Shown piece by piece: positions 1 to 9,134 of a DNA stretch of 64,000 nt; positions within the stretch are counted from its first letter, which is position 1, and every line of letters begins with the position of its first letter. Source of the stretch: GWC2-45-44 sp041661665 (GTDB lineage: Bacteria > Planctomycetota > Phycisphaerae > Sedimentisphaerales > UBA12454); the NCBI GenBank assembly GCA_041661665.1, contig JBAZTW010000004.1, forward strand, positions 1 through 64,000. The letters are read 5' to 3'. Under the pieces are notes generated by a model. That model saw nothing but the letters and a program-made list of their open reading frames with translations, ran no database searches and had not been told where the DNA came from. A program made the position numbers and the translations under genes.

Positions 1-714
1 CATAAGTGTCATCGCGATTGTTTCAGCGTCTCTCATTTCGCCGACAAAAATAACATCAGGGTCTTCACGCAGCATAGCCTTTAAACCATCGACAAACGAA
101 GGCACATCTCTGCCGACTTCGCGCTGCGATATAACGGAATTTTTCTGTTTGATGATATATTCAATCGGGTCTTCCAGCGAAATAATTCTGCACGCTTTTT
201 TTTCGCAGATTCTATCTATGAACGATGCGATTGTGGTTGACTTGCCTGCACCGGTAATACCTGTAAGCAGGACAAGGCCGTTTTGTAAATTAACAATATC
301 CTTATAGACATCGTTCGGAAACCCGACATCTTCGAGTTTTGGAACATCCATCCCCAGCGCCCTGATAGCCGCTGCCGGGCCTTCATTGTCAACAAAGACA
401 TTTATCCTGAACTGCAAATCTCCGAAGTGATAGGAAGTGTCAACATTGCTTTTGGCGCGGAACTCGGCAAGCTGTCTTTCGCCGAGCAGTGGAAAGATAA
501 GTTTCTCCGCGATTTCTTTTGTAACCAGTTCCCCCCTGAGTTTCATCAGACTGCCGTCAACTCTGAACGTCGGCTGAACACCGACTTTAAGATGCAGGTC
601 GGATACTCTCATTGCTCCGTGTTTTTTGAAGTACTCGAACATATCCTCTATGCTCCAGTCGCCATTGTCAGCCGTCTTATAGACCTTAGCCGTTACGGCA
701 TATTGCTCTGTCAT
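1..714 (-). CDS. pilT: Type IV pilus retraction ATPase PilT, C-terminus beyond window
   Basis: Cytoplasmic hexameric ATPase of the secretion/twitching family that powers pilus retraction. The visible 238 codons show the N-terminal PAS-like half and then the RecA-like core: Walker A GITGAGKST at residues 152-160, followed by an Asp-box region (SLEDPIEY) and the segment EDPDVIFVGEMRDAETI typical of PilT. The family is usually 350-380 residues, so about a third lies off the left edge. ATG at 714 follows AAGGA at a normal distance. PilT is preferred over the PilB/GspE extension ATPases because of the short N-terminus and PilT-like motifs; PilU or a PilT paralogue cannot be excluded. Confidence 0.85.
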   Translation of the reverse strand, partial: MTEQYAVTAKVYKTADNGDWSIEDMFEYFKKHGAMRVSDLHLKVGVQPTFRVDGSLMKLRGELVTKEIAEKLIFPLLGERQLAEFRAKSNVDTSYHFGDLQFRINVFVDNEGPAAAIRALGMDVPKLEDVGFPNDVYKDIVNLQNGLVLLTGITGAGKSTTIASFIDRICEKKACRIISLEDPIEYIIKQKNSVISQREVGRDVPSFVDGLKAMLREDPDVIFVGEMRDAETIAMTLM

Positions 715-882
715 AATGTGTCCTTTCCAAGCCTGATAGAAGTATTTTACGCTTTAACTCAATTAAAATCAATAGGTTAAAGCTGATAATTTAATGTAAT
801 ATCAACCGCTTTTTTGCTTTTTTCAAGCCGGTATTTAGTATATAATTACTCGTTTCTAACTAATACTTCGGAGTTCATTGAT

Positions 883-1965
883 ATGAAAGTAAATTTATCT
901 CGGCCTGATGTTACAGAAGCAGAAATTCAAGCAGTAGTGGAAGTTCTAAGAACGCCAAATCTCTCGCTGGGCCCTAAAATACCAGAATTTGAAGAAAAAA
1001 TGGCTAAATACATCGGCGTAAAATACGCCGCAGCCATAAATTCCGGCACAAGCGGGCTGTTCCTCTGCCTGAAGGCTTTCGGCATCGGCAAAGGTGATGA
1101 AGTTATCACGACTCCATTTACTTTCATCGCCACTACAAATTCGATACTTATGGTCGAAGCTACGCCGGTGTTTGTTGACATTGACCCGACAAATTTGAAT
1201 ATCGACCCTGCCAAAATAGAAGCCAAAATCACAAAGAAAACAAAAGCGATTATGCCTGTTGACGTGTTCGGCAATCCCGCGAATATGGACAAAGTCGCTC
1301 AAATCGCGAAAAAACATAACCTCATCGTAATTGAGGATAGCTGCGAAGCTCTCGGAAGCGAACTTAACGGCAAAAAAGCTGGCAGCTTCGGCGATGTCGG
1401 CCTTTTCGGATTGTATCCGAATAAACAAAATACAACTGGTGAAGGCGGTATGATTGTAAGCGACAATGAAGAGGTGATTGATATATGTAAATCGCTGAGA
1501 AATCAGGGGCGTGGAAAAGGCGCAGGCTGGCTTGCTCACGAAAGATTGGGCTATAATTTCAGGATGTGCGATATCAACGCGGCTATGGGAATTGTTCAGC
1601 TTTCGAGAATCGAAGAATTCGTTCAAAAAAGAAACGCTGTCGCGAAAATGTATCAGCAAATGCTCGCAGACGAGAGCAGAATCATCGTCCCGCAGACACC
1701 GGCAAACACAAGAATGAGCTGGTTTGTGTTCGTTATCAGATTAAAGGGTGCGCTGGCTGCGAAGCGAAACAATATATTAAAAGCAATGACAGAACAGGGC
1801 ATACAGGTAAGCAATTATTTCCCGCCTGTTACGCTTCAGCCTTTTATGGTTGAACAATTCGGCTTTTCCGACGGCGATTTCCCAATTTCCGATGGCGTTT
1901 GCAAATGTACGATTGCTTTGCCGTTCTATAACAATCTGAGCAAAGACGATGCGGCATTAGTCTGA
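883..1965 (+). CDS. DegT/DnrJ/EryC1/StrS-family PLP aminotransferase
   Basis: A fold-type I PLP aminotransferase acting on keto-sugars, 360 residues. The N-terminus (SRPDVTEAEIQAVVEVL), SGTSGLFL phosphate-binding stretch near 54-61, VIEDSCEALGS with the cofactor-ring aspartate near 152, and the Schiff-base lysine K181 in YPNKQNTTGEGG are clear. I chose ATG 883 because GGAG precedes it; an upstream TTG at 814 would add a non-homologous tail. The C-terminus looks clipped: TGA TAA (1963-1968) interrupts the frame, and the next codons TLKKCLDEA up to TAG 1998 resemble the usual last helix of the family. Sugar substrate unknown; probably surface polysaccharide synthesis. Confidence 0.85.
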   Translation: MKVNLSRPDVTEAEIQAVVEVLRTPNLSLGPKIPEFEEKMAKYIGVKYAAAINSGTSGLFLCLKAFGIGKGDEVITTPFTFIATTNSILMVEATPVFVDIDPTNLNIDPAKIEAKITKKTKAIMPVDVFGNPANMDKVAQIAKKHNLIVIEDSCEALGSELNGKKAGSFGDVGLFGLYPNKQNTTGEGGMIVSDNEEVIDICKSLRNQGRGKGAGWLAHERLGYNFRMCDINAAMGIVQLSRIEEFVQKRNAVAKMYQQMLADESRIIVPQTPANTRMSWFVFVIRLKGALAAKRNNILKAMTEQGIQVSNYFPPVTLQPFMVEQFGFSDGDFPISDGVCKCTIALPFYNNLSKDDAALV

Positions 1966-2147
1966 TAAACGCTGAAAAAATGTCTTGATGAAGCATAGAA
2001 GACACGGACTTTTTTAGACACGGATTAACACGGATTTACACTGTTAAATTAAAAAGGAAGCAAGGAAGCAGAGAAGTAAGGACAATCGACCAAAGACTGA
2101 AAGGCTCCTTACATCCTTGCCTCCATATTTCCTTACTTCCTGTTTCT
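1966..2147. repeat. Intergenic region with imperfect inverted purine-rich repeat
   Basis: Holds the putative lost 3' end of the aminotransferase (to 1998), a tandem-like ACACGGATT stretch (2015-2040), and an imperfect long inverted repeat: a purine arm at about 2056-2083 and a pyrimidine arm at about 2106-2142. It separates two convergent genes and could act as a terminator hairpin, though no clean T-tract was seen. Confidence 0.4.
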
Positions 2148-2972
2148 TTAATTCAGCAGCGCAAAGGCGATTGTTGAGCCGTTGAAGAGCAGGTGAATGA
2201 AAATCGGGCGGAGCAATGAGCCGCTCTTTTCATAAGCATAGCCCATCGCGACTGCAAGGATTATCAATGCCGGGAAGTGCATCATCGGATGCAGCAGCGA
2301 AAAAATCACCGAAGCAATAAAAATAGTCTGCCAGCAACTCAAACCTATTTCTCGTAAATAACTTTGCAGAAGTCCGCGAAAAATGATTTCCTCGAAAATC
2401 GGCGTTAAAATCGTCGCAAAGAAAATCATCAAAATCCGCAATGACCATTGGTCGTATTGCAAAATTACGGTGAGTCCTTCGTTCTTTTCCATCTGAAAAT
2501 CCGGCCCGGCAATGAGTTTGCCGATGATTACCACAACATAAAGAGCGCCCATAACCAAAGGCCAGACAGCGGTAAATGTTGCCGCAGCGGAGCCAAAGTC
2601 GCCGATGATGCCGGTTTTTCTAAAGCCCAAACCACGCAGGCCATCGTCAAAAAATCGTTTGGCCGAGCCTAAGACAAAGCCAATGATTATAATTTCTATC
2701 GCGACAAGGGCGGAATAAAGGATAAGATTCTGCCGCCATTCGGGCATTTGGGATGTGACGCCGGTGATAAACTTCGTTGTGAATATGGTAATGCCGAGCC
2801 AGCCGAAAAGAACGGTAAAAACCGCATAAAAAGGCAGACAATTAGGACGAACAACCGCCCCATCGAGTGCCCTTTTGCCAAAGCCGGTGCTTATCAGCCA
2901 GTACAAGAACAGGGTAATGCCAAGGAAGCAAAAAGCCAGTATCAATATATCGTTAATTTTAAATTGTTCCAT
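2148..2972 (-). CDS. CPBP family intramembrane glutamic endopeptidase
   Basis: Membrane metalloprotease of the CAAX-protease/bacteriocin-processing (CPBP, ABI) family, 274 residues with about seven hydrophobic segments. The three conserved motifs are present: EEIIFR (E194, E195, R199), the FSLLH motif (H228) and HLLFN (H260, N264). The N-terminal 120 residues carry extra membrane segments before the conserved core. Members act in the plane of the membrane; the bacterial substrates are mostly unknown. It stands alone between convergent and divergent neighbours, so context gives no substrate. Confidence 0.85.
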   Translation of the reverse strand: MEQFKINDILILAFCFLGITLFLYWLISTGFGKRALDGAVVRPNCLPFYAVFTVLFGWLGITIFTTKFITGVTSQMPEWRQNLILYSALVAIEIIIIGFVLGSAKRFFDDGLRGLGFRKTGIIGDFGSAAATFTAVWPLVMGALYVVVIIGKLIAGPDFQMEKNEGLTVILQYDQWSLRILMIFFATILTPIFEEIIFRGLLQSYLREIGLSCWQTIFIASVIFSLLHPMMHFPALIILAVAMGYAYEKSGSLLRPIFIHLLFNGSTIAFALLN

Positions 2973-3025
2973 AATATTCAGTTAATGAGTAATCGTTAAT
3001 CCCTGTATTGTAATATAGTTATATC

Positions 3026-3125
3026 AAAAATCAAATTGCAAAAATCAAAATGACAAATCAAAATTCAAAAATGTCTGCCGAAGGCAATCCATAATTTTGA
3101 TATTTAATTTTTGATTTTTAATTTT
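3026..3125. repeat. AT-rich hairpin element with GCCGAAGGC core, copy 1
   Basis: A run of AAATCAAAAT-like words leads into TGCCGAAGGCAATCC and then into TTTAATTTTTGATTTTTAA words that are roughly complementary to the left side, so the whole can fold into one long AT-rich hairpin. It is matched by a second full copy at 36166-36272 and by half copies elsewhere (7020-7065, 22200-22258, 26549-26605, 32341-32399, 49768-49847). It lies upstream of murA. Confidence 0.6.
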
Positions 3126-3211
3126 ACTTTGTTAAAAGTATCTATTCGGCTGTAAAAATACAGTTCACAATTAGTATCGTATCAGCCTGCTTTTTACAAA
3201 GGAATACTGCT

Positions 3212-4483
3212 ATGCCAATGGATATATTTAAAATTACAGGTCCGGTGAGGCTTGATGGCGAAATAACAGTCGGCGGCTCAAAAAACGCTGCTCTGCCGAT
3301 TATGGCAGCCACCCTGCTGGCCGGGGGCAAATCTACTCTCCACAGCATACCCAATCTCAGCGACATCGGAGTAATGGGTAAATTGCTCGAAGATATGGGC
3401 TGCAAAGTCGAAACCGCCGGCGGAACAACCAGTATTGATGCGACAGTCATCAGCAAGCCGGTCGGCGATTATGAAATCGTGCGTAAAATGAGAGCGAGCA
3501 TCTGCATTCTCGGCCCGCTGCTGGCTCGCTGCGGAAAAGTCGAGGTGTCAATGCCCGGCGGATGCGCCATCGGGTACAGACCCGTCGATATTCACCTTCG
3601 CGGATTGCAGGAACTCGGCGCGAAAATAGAACTTAAAAACGGCTACATCTCGGCAACCGCTAATGGCGGATTAAAGGGAGCGAATATATTCCTCGGTGGA
3701 GCGTTCGGCTCAAGCGTACTGGCGACAGCAAACGTGCTTTGCGCCGCGACTCTTGCAAAAGGCAAAACAATAATTGAATATGCCGCCTGCGAGCCGGAGA
3801 TTACAGACCTTGCTCACTGTCTTGTGAAGATGGGCGCGAAAATCACCGGCATAGGTTCGCCGCAGCTTATTATCCACGGCGTAAAAGAATTAAACCCCAT
3901 CGAATATACTGTAATTCCGGATAGAATCGAAGCGGGAACATTTATGGCTGCCGCGGCGATTACAAATGGAAACGTTAAAATAAAAAATTGCAGACTCGAC
4001 CACCTTATGGCGGCAGTCGATAAGTTTCGCAGTATGAATGTCGCGGTTGAGGAAACAACCGACGGCTGCGTGGTCAGCGCTAACGGAAATATCCAGCCGA
4101 CTGACATTACCACCCTGCCGTATCCGGGCTTTCCAACGGATTTGCAGGCACAGTTTATGGCGGTGCTTTGCTTAGCGAAAGGCAACAGCATTATCACCGA
4201 AAAAATCTTCCCGGACAGATTTATGCACGTCGCGGAAATGAGCAGAATGGCGGCGAATCTGCGAAAGGAAGGCCCACACGTCATTATCAGCGGCGTTGAC
4301 AAATTGATTGCCGCTCCGGTTATGGCATCGGATTTGAGAGCTTCGGCAGCTCTTGTCGTCGCGGCTTTGGCGGCACACGGCGAAACTATTATAAACCGCG
4401 TCTATCACATTGACAGAGGTTATGAAAAAATAGAGGAAAAATTAAACGCTGTCGGCGCAAAAATCGAACGACAAAGCGTATAA
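3212..4483 (+). CDS. murA: UDP-N-acetylglucosamine 1-carboxyvinyltransferase
   Basis: First committed step of peptidoglycan precursor synthesis: transfer of enolpyruvate from PEP to UDP-GlcNAc in the cytoplasm. 423 residues, the normal length. Diagnostic sites are the GGSKNAALPI loop near 21-30 and the catalytic cysteine C118 in MPGGCAIGYRPVDIHL. Because the residue is Cys and not Asp, the enzyme would be expected to be fosfomycin-sensitive by family knowledge. ATG 3212 is preceded by AAAGGA. A planctomycete with murA and an LpoB-like protein (56551) supports a peptidoglycan wall. Confidence 0.97.
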   Translation: MPMDIFKITGPVRLDGEITVGGSKNAALPIMAATLLAGGKSTLHSIPNLSDIGVMGKLLEDMGCKVETAGGTTSIDATVISKPVGDYEIVRKMRASICILGPLLARCGKVEVSMPGGCAIGYRPVDIHLRGLQELGAKIELKNGYISATANGGLKGANIFLGGAFGSSVLATANVLCAATLAKGKTIIEYAACEPEITDLAHCLVKMGAKITGIGSPQLIIHGVKELNPIEYTVIPDRIEAGTFMAAAAITNGNVKIKNCRLDHLMAAVDKFRSMNVAVEETTDGCVVSANGNIQPTDITTLPYPGFPTDLQAQFMAVLCLAKGNSIITEKIFPDRFMHVAEMSRMAANLRKEGPHVIISGVDKLIAAPVMASDLRASAALVVAALAAHGETIINRVYHIDRGYEKIEEKLNAVGAKIERQSV

Positions 4484-4521
4484 AAACAGAAACGCAGTTA
4501 TCAGTTATCGGTTATCAGTAT

Positions 4522-5754
4522 ATGATGGAAAAGATTGATATACATAAACTTTCAAATGGAATGACCATACTTGGTGTGCCGATGGCGCAGGTGCAATCGG
4601 TCGCATTCGATTTCCTGCTGCCTGCCGGCGCTGCGGTTGTGCCAGACGGATGCTGCGGAGCTCCTGCAATTATCGAAGACTGGATTTTCAGAGGAGCCGG
4701 CGGCAAAACAAGCAGAGAACTCACCGGCCTGCTCGATGGGCTGGGGCTGCACCGCAACAGCAGTATCGAATCAAAACATATCACGCTTTCAGCGGCAACG
4801 GAGGCTGAAAACTTAGACAAAGCGATAGAACTTTACGCTGATGTGATTTTGAAACCGTCGTTAGACAGTGAACAGTTTGAATTTTCAAAACAGCTTGCCA
4901 TCAGTGAACTGGCCGGGCTTGACGACGACCCGCGACACAAAACATCTATTCTGCTTCGCGAGCATTTTTATCCCGACCCGCTCGGCAGAAGCCCGGAAGG
5001 AAATAAAGAGGAACTCGAAAAACTCTCCGCTGAAAAATGTAAACAGATAATCGCTGATAATTTTAATGTCGCGCAGACAATTTTCGCTGTCGCGGGCAAA
5101 TATGATTTTCAAAAACTCTGCCGGCAGCTCGAAAAATTATTCGGCTCTGAAAAATCGAAGGCTGAAAAAGCCATAACACCAAAAAAACAAACGCTGGGCT
5201 ATCATCATCACGCTCACGATGGTTCGCAGGTGCATATAGGCATAATGACTCCGACTGTGCCGGCTCAAAGCAGCGACTATTATAATGCCAGAATCGCCGT
5301 TGCTGTGCTTTCAGGCGGAATGAGTTCGAGACTGTTCACCGAAGTAAGGGAAAAACGAGGCCTGTGTTATGCCGTCGGCGCAAAATACAGCAGTCTCAAA
5401 GAAATGGCGGGCATTAGCTGCTATTCCGGAACAACACCCGACAAGGCACAGGAAACTTACGACGTGATAATCGCTGAAATGAAAAAACTGGGCAAAGACA
5501 TCAGCGAAGACGAAATGAAAAGAGCGAAAATCGGCCTCGAAAGCGGCCTGATTATGCAGAGCGAATCGACAATGGCCAGAGCAATGGCAGCCGCAACGGA
5601 CTTTTATATGCTCGGAAAAGTAAGAAGCCTTGACGAGATTAAACAGCAGATAGAAAAAACCTCCGTAAAAAGCGTACTTGAATTTTTAAATAAAAATCCG
5701 TTTGAAAAATTCTGCACAACAACAATTGGCCCAACAAAAATTAAACCGGTATAA
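4522..5754 (+). CDS. M16 family peptidase-like protein, catalytic motif lost
   Basis: Insulinase/processing-peptidase fold, 410 residues, two M16 domains. The zinc motif HxxEH is replaced (APAIIEDWIFRG where active members have HFLEHMLFKG), so this should be the non-catalytic partner. The second-domain signature EVREKRGLCYAVGAKY with the R/Y substrate-binding pair is intact. It overlaps nothing but is followed after one base by the active partner, an arrangement typical of heterodimeric M16 pairs. The gap to murA (4484-4521) carries three GTTATC words and no clear Shine-Dalgarno, so the exact start (4522 or the next ATG at 4525) is uncertain. Confidence 0.85.
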   Translation: MMEKIDIHKLSNGMTILGVPMAQVQSVAFDFLLPAGAAVVPDGCCGAPAIIEDWIFRGAGGKTSRELTGLLDGLGLHRNSSIESKHITLSAATEAENLDKAIELYADVILKPSLDSEQFEFSKQLAISELAGLDDDPRHKTSILLREHFYPDPLGRSPEGNKEELEKLSAEKCKQIIADNFNVAQTIFAVAGKYDFQKLCRQLEKLFGSEKSKAEKAITPKKQTLGYHHHAHDGSQVHIGIMTPTVPAQSSDYYNARIAVAVLSGGMSSRLFTEVREKRGLCYAVGAKYSSLKEMAGISCYSGTTPDKAQETYDVIIAEMKKLGKDISEDEMKRAKIGLESGLIMQSESTMARAMAAATDFYMLGKVRSLDEIKQQIEKTSVKSVLEFLNKNPFEKFCTTTIGPTKIKPV

Positions 5755-5755
5755 A

Positions 5756-6973
5756 ATGCAATTCAAACATAAAAAATTAAATAACGGCCTGAACATCATC
5801 GGCGAAGTGAACAAAGACGCTCAATCGGCGGCGGTCGGATTTTTCGTCAGAACCGGCGCAAGGGATGAGACTGACCAAATCAGCGGCGTAAGCCATTACC
5901 TCGAACATATGCTGTTTAAAGGCACAGAAAAACTGTCCGCCTTGGATGTAAATCTCTGCTTTGATAATCTCGGCGCACAATATAACGCGTTCACGAGCGA
6001 AGAGAACACAGTTTTTTACGCAGTGACTTTGCCGGGGCAGCTTGCCGAAGTTACGAACCTGTGGTGCGATTTGCTTCGGCCAAGCCTCAGAGATGACGAT
6101 TTCAATATGGAAAAGAACGTCATTCTCGAAGAAATCGCAATGTATAAAGACCTGCCGCAATTTGATGTTATGGACAGGTGCAGGGCATTACATTTCGATA
6201 AACATCCCTGCGGAAAAAGCGTGCTCGGCTCGGAAGAAAGCATCAAAGCTCTGACCAGCGGACAGATGCGGGAATATTTCGCTCGCAGATACGCGCCGAA
6301 TAACATCACAGCGGTTATCGCGGGTAATTTTGACTTTGAAAAAATCTGCGGCTGTATCGAAGTTGGCTGCGGCAAATGGCAGCCGAAGCAGGCCGACAGA
6401 ATTACCGAATATTTCGCAGGCACATCAAAAAAAGATTCTCTTAAACGAAACAGTCTTAATCGTCAGCACATCTGCCTGGCAAGTCCGACAGTTTCATACC
6501 AGGACAAACGATGCTACACCGCGATGCTGCTTGCCAAAATCATCGGCGACGACTCCGGCTCAAGATTTTTCTGGGAGCTTGTCGATACTGCAATCGCAGA
6601 AACCGCCGCGATGCAGTGCGAAGCAATGGACAAGATTGGCGCATATTACAGCTATATCCAGACCTCGTCTGAAAATGGCGAAAAGGTAATGGAAATTGTC
6701 GAGCGGATTTTCAAATCGCTGCAAAAGGACAAAATTTCAGATTCCGAACTGCAAACAGCCAAAAATAAAGTGCTGTCAGCAATTACCATCAAAAATGAAG
6801 TTCCGATGGGTCGATTGGTCGAATTGGGCTTCAACTGGGTCTATCTCGGCAAATATCAGCCGATTGAGGATGAAATTAGGCGAATAAAAGATGTTACAAT
6901 TGCTGATTTATACGCCCTGCTGGAAGAGTTTCCGCTTGTACCATATACTCAGTTTTCGCTCTGCCCAAAATAG
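5756..6973 (+). CDS. M16 family zinc peptidase (catalytic subunit)
   Basis: Active member of the pair, 405 residues. HYLEH at residues 47-51 supplies the two zinc histidines and the general-base glutamate; the third zinc ligand is a glutamate in ILEEIAMYKD near 125. By analogy with mitochondrial-type processing peptidases and bacterial PqqL/YmxG-like enzymes it should cut small unfolded peptides in a closed chamber formed with the upstream protein. ATG 5756 lies one base after the upstream stop. An extended reading from TTG 5702 would overlap the upstream gene and add no family sequence. Confidence 0.88.
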   Translation: MQFKHKKLNNGLNIIGEVNKDAQSAAVGFFVRTGARDETDQISGVSHYLEHMLFKGTEKLSALDVNLCFDNLGAQYNAFTSEENTVFYAVTLPGQLAEVTNLWCDLLRPSLRDDDFNMEKNVILEEIAMYKDLPQFDVMDRCRALHFDKHPCGKSVLGSEESIKALTSGQMREYFARRYAPNNITAVIAGNFDFEKICGCIEVGCGKWQPKQADRITEYFAGTSKKDSLKRNSLNRQHICLASPTVSYQDKRCYTAMLLAKIIGDDSGSRFFWELVDTAIAETAAMQCEAMDKIGAYYSYIQTSSENGEKVMEIVERIFKSLQKDKISDSELQTAKNKVLSAITIKNEVPMGRLVELGFNWVYLGKYQPIEDEIRRIKDVTIADLYALLEEFPLVPYTQFSLCPK

Positions 6974-7133
6974 TTTTGAGTTTAGGGTTGCCTGCGGCAA
7001 AATTATTCTTATGAGAATCTCATCGCCGAAGGCGATTCCATAAATCTTCAATTTTCAATCTTAAATTACCCGTGATACCAATCTTAGTTTAATTTTTCCG
7101 TATATATCCATAAAGTTTTGCATATAGATTTGA
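6974..7133. repeat. Intergenic repeat region (GCCGAAGGC half element)
   Basis: Contains CATCGCCGAAGGCGATTCC (7020-7038) followed by AATCTTCAATTTTCAATC-like words, a half copy of the AT-rich hairpin family seen at 3026 and 36166. No gene recognised between here and the transposase relic. Confidence 0.5.
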
Positions 7134-7341
7134 TTAAATCCGCATCATCCCTGATTTGCCGTCATGCATGGCAGAGTGTCTGATATATCGCATTATGGTC
7201 AGGGTATAGTATATACGGTTGCTCATGTAATGGCTTTTCAGATACAGCCATATCAATTCTGATGGATTCAACTCCGGCGAATAAGCAGGCAGCGGTTGAA
7301 TGGTAAGCCTTTTTCAATATTTCCACAACCTTTGGGACGAT
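7134..7341 (-). pseudogene. IS630-family transposase C-terminal relic
   Basis: Reading right to left, IVPKVVEILKKA (about 7341-7306) shifts frame and continues as QPLPAYSPELNPSELIWLYL and KSHYMSN to a TAA at 7134-7136. The PAYSPELNPxExxW motif with its catalytic glutamate is the C-terminal block of IS630/Tc1-mariner-type DDE transposases. Only about 65 codons survive, with a frameshift and no recognisable N-terminus or terminal repeats, so the element is dead. 7342-7461 holds nothing recognisable. Confidence 0.75.
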
Positions 7342-7461
7342 AACAAAATTCCTTAAAAAGTTAATATTTTAGGGAGCCTCTATATATTAAAACTGGCAGC
7401 CTGCCCACATTGACAGAGCTCGCTGTGTCAAATGGCTAAAGTGTTACAGAAAACATTTTGC

Positions 7462-9057
7462 TTACCAGAACCACCAATACAAGAAAACCCAAATCACGGC
7501 ATAAAGAGAAAACCATATAATAAGGTTGGCATACCATGGGCGTTTGATTCCATCATCATAGCTTGCCAGCAGGGATGGCCGCCACCAGAATGGCTGCCAT
7601 TTGCTTTCTTCGGGAGGCGCGGTATTCAAAGCAATAATCACCATACCAGTCATAATCAACACTTCAGCAATAAATGCAAGATATAACCAGTGAAGATGCC
7701 ATCCAAACATATTATCCGCAAACACAATAAGCAGCTGTATCACGATACCGCCAATCAGACCAAACAGCGCGCTGGCATAGTTGGCCCTTTTCCACAGAAT
7801 TCCCAAAATGATAACAGAAATTATCGGCGTGGACAGATAAGTAACCCCTCGCTGGAAATACATGAAAATGCCGCCAAATTGCGAAACAACCGGCGCAAGT
7901 ATGCCTGCAATCGCAAGGGCAAGAAACGAAACCATGCGACCGGTCCACACCATCTGTTTATCAGTAGCATCTTTTTTAATTCTTTTATAGATGTCCAGCG
8001 AAAATATCGTAGCGGTTGAATTCGCCAAGGCGCTTGTGGCAGACATTACTGCCGCCAAAAAACCGGCCAAGATGATACCCTTCAAGCCCCATGTTCCCGC
8101 AAATGTCTTGAGGGCGAATGGAAATGTCGTATCGGGATTCGCCAAAGGCTCGGCCATTTTCATAACATGGATGTAATGGTACACGATAAGGCCGAGAAAA
8201 CACGTTACCAGCGGACGAAACAAATTGATAAAACCGGCAAAAATAATACCCATGATGCCGTCCCATCGTGAGCGGGCGGCAAGCACACGCTGAATCATCA
8301 CCTGGTTCGTGGCCTGATAAAAAACAAATAACCCCAGTGTCCCTGTCAGTAATCCCAAAAACGGCGCGACCGGATCTCCGGGCGGATGATAGAGATGAAA
8401 TCTTTCAGGATTTGCCGCCTGCATCGCACTCCATCCGCCTGGAATATTCTTTAATGCCAGGAAATAGAGCAATATGCCGCCGCCCAGCAGCATAACACAT
8501 TGGACAGCGTCAGTGTACATAACGGAAATCAGGCCTCCTTTGACCGTATAAAGCCCTATCAAAATAATTGTTGCCCATAGCACGATATAGAAATTCACTC
8601 CCGTCAGTTCTGAAAATGCCAGACTTCCGCCGTATAGAATCGAAACCATAAAGATAAAAACATACGCGAAAAGCATCGTCCAACTGTAAATATCGCCGCA
8701 CAACTGGCCATACCGTCGCGTCAGAAGTTCAGGAACGGTTGCTATGCGATTTTTCAAATAGATTGGAATAAAAAATAGGATTAACAATGTATAAGGCGGC
8801 AATGCCCACCATTCCCAGTTCGCTATGCCCATTCCATTCTTGTAGGCCGCCCCGACCGTTCCAACAATCTGCTCGCTGGAAACACTTGTTGAAACAAATG
8901 CGGCTCCGATAATCCACCACCTCAGTTTGCCCGAAGCGAGAAAGTATCCTCGCGCGGTTTTGTCTTGTCTATGAGTTGCTAATAATCCAACAGCAACTAC
9001 GATGAGTACTGAGCCGACGATTATCAGCGTATCGATAAACGATAGTTCAAAATGCAT
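7462..9057 (-). CDS. Sodium/solute symporter (SSS family), sugar-type
   Basis: Inner-membrane Na+-coupled transporter, 531 residues, about 13-14 hydrophobic helices. Family hallmarks are the opening region (ARGYFLASGKLRWWIIGAAFVSTSVSSEQIVG), the WWALPPYTLL stretch, and the SATSALANSTATIFSLDIYKR segment with the conserved serines of the sodium site. Length and the extra C-terminal aromatic-rich helix (IWFSLYAVIWVFLYWWFW) resemble SGLT-like sugar carriers more than PutP or PanF. It ends the minus-strand catabolic locus, so it probably imports the compound that the isomerases and dehydrogenase degrade. AAGGAG precedes the ATG. Confidence 0.88.
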   Translation of the reverse strand: MHFELSFIDTLIIVGSVLIVVAVGLLATHRQDKTARGYFLASGKLRWWIIGAAFVSTSVSSEQIVGTVGAAYKNGMGIANWEWWALPPYTLLILFFIPIYLKNRIATVPELLTRRYGQLCGDIYSWTMLFAYVFIFMVSILYGGSLAFSELTGVNFYIVLWATIILIGLYTVKGGLISVMYTDAVQCVMLLGGGILLYFLALKNIPGGWSAMQAANPERFHLYHPPGDPVAPFLGLLTGTLGLFVFYQATNQVMIQRVLAARSRWDGIMGIIFAGFINLFRPLVTCFLGLIVYHYIHVMKMAEPLANPDTTFPFALKTFAGTWGLKGIILAGFLAAVMSATSALANSTATIFSLDIYKRIKKDATDKQMVWTGRMVSFLALAIAGILAPVVSQFGGIFMYFQRGVTYLSTPIISVIILGILWKRANYASALFGLIGGIVIQLLIVFADNMFGWHLHWLYLAFIAEVLIMTGMVIIALNTAPPEESKWQPFWWRPSLLASYDDGIKRPWYANLIIWFSLYAVIWVFLYWWFW

Positions 9058-9134
9058 TATTGTTATCTCCTTAAAATATAAAATCCAAATTTATTTTGTG
9101 ACGTTTTCAACAAATCCATATTGCAGGACAACTA

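Noticed and set aside
3814..4302. Open frame antisense to murA
   Set aside because: Shadow of the strongly conserved murA coding frame; no ribosome site or family resemblance.
4497..4518. Triple GTTATC as a CRISPR-like or operator array
   Set aside because: Only three imperfect six-base words with no spacers; a simple sequence repeat.
5702..5755. TTG start for the second M16 peptidase
   Set aside because: Overlaps the end of the first peptidase in another frame with no conserved residues.
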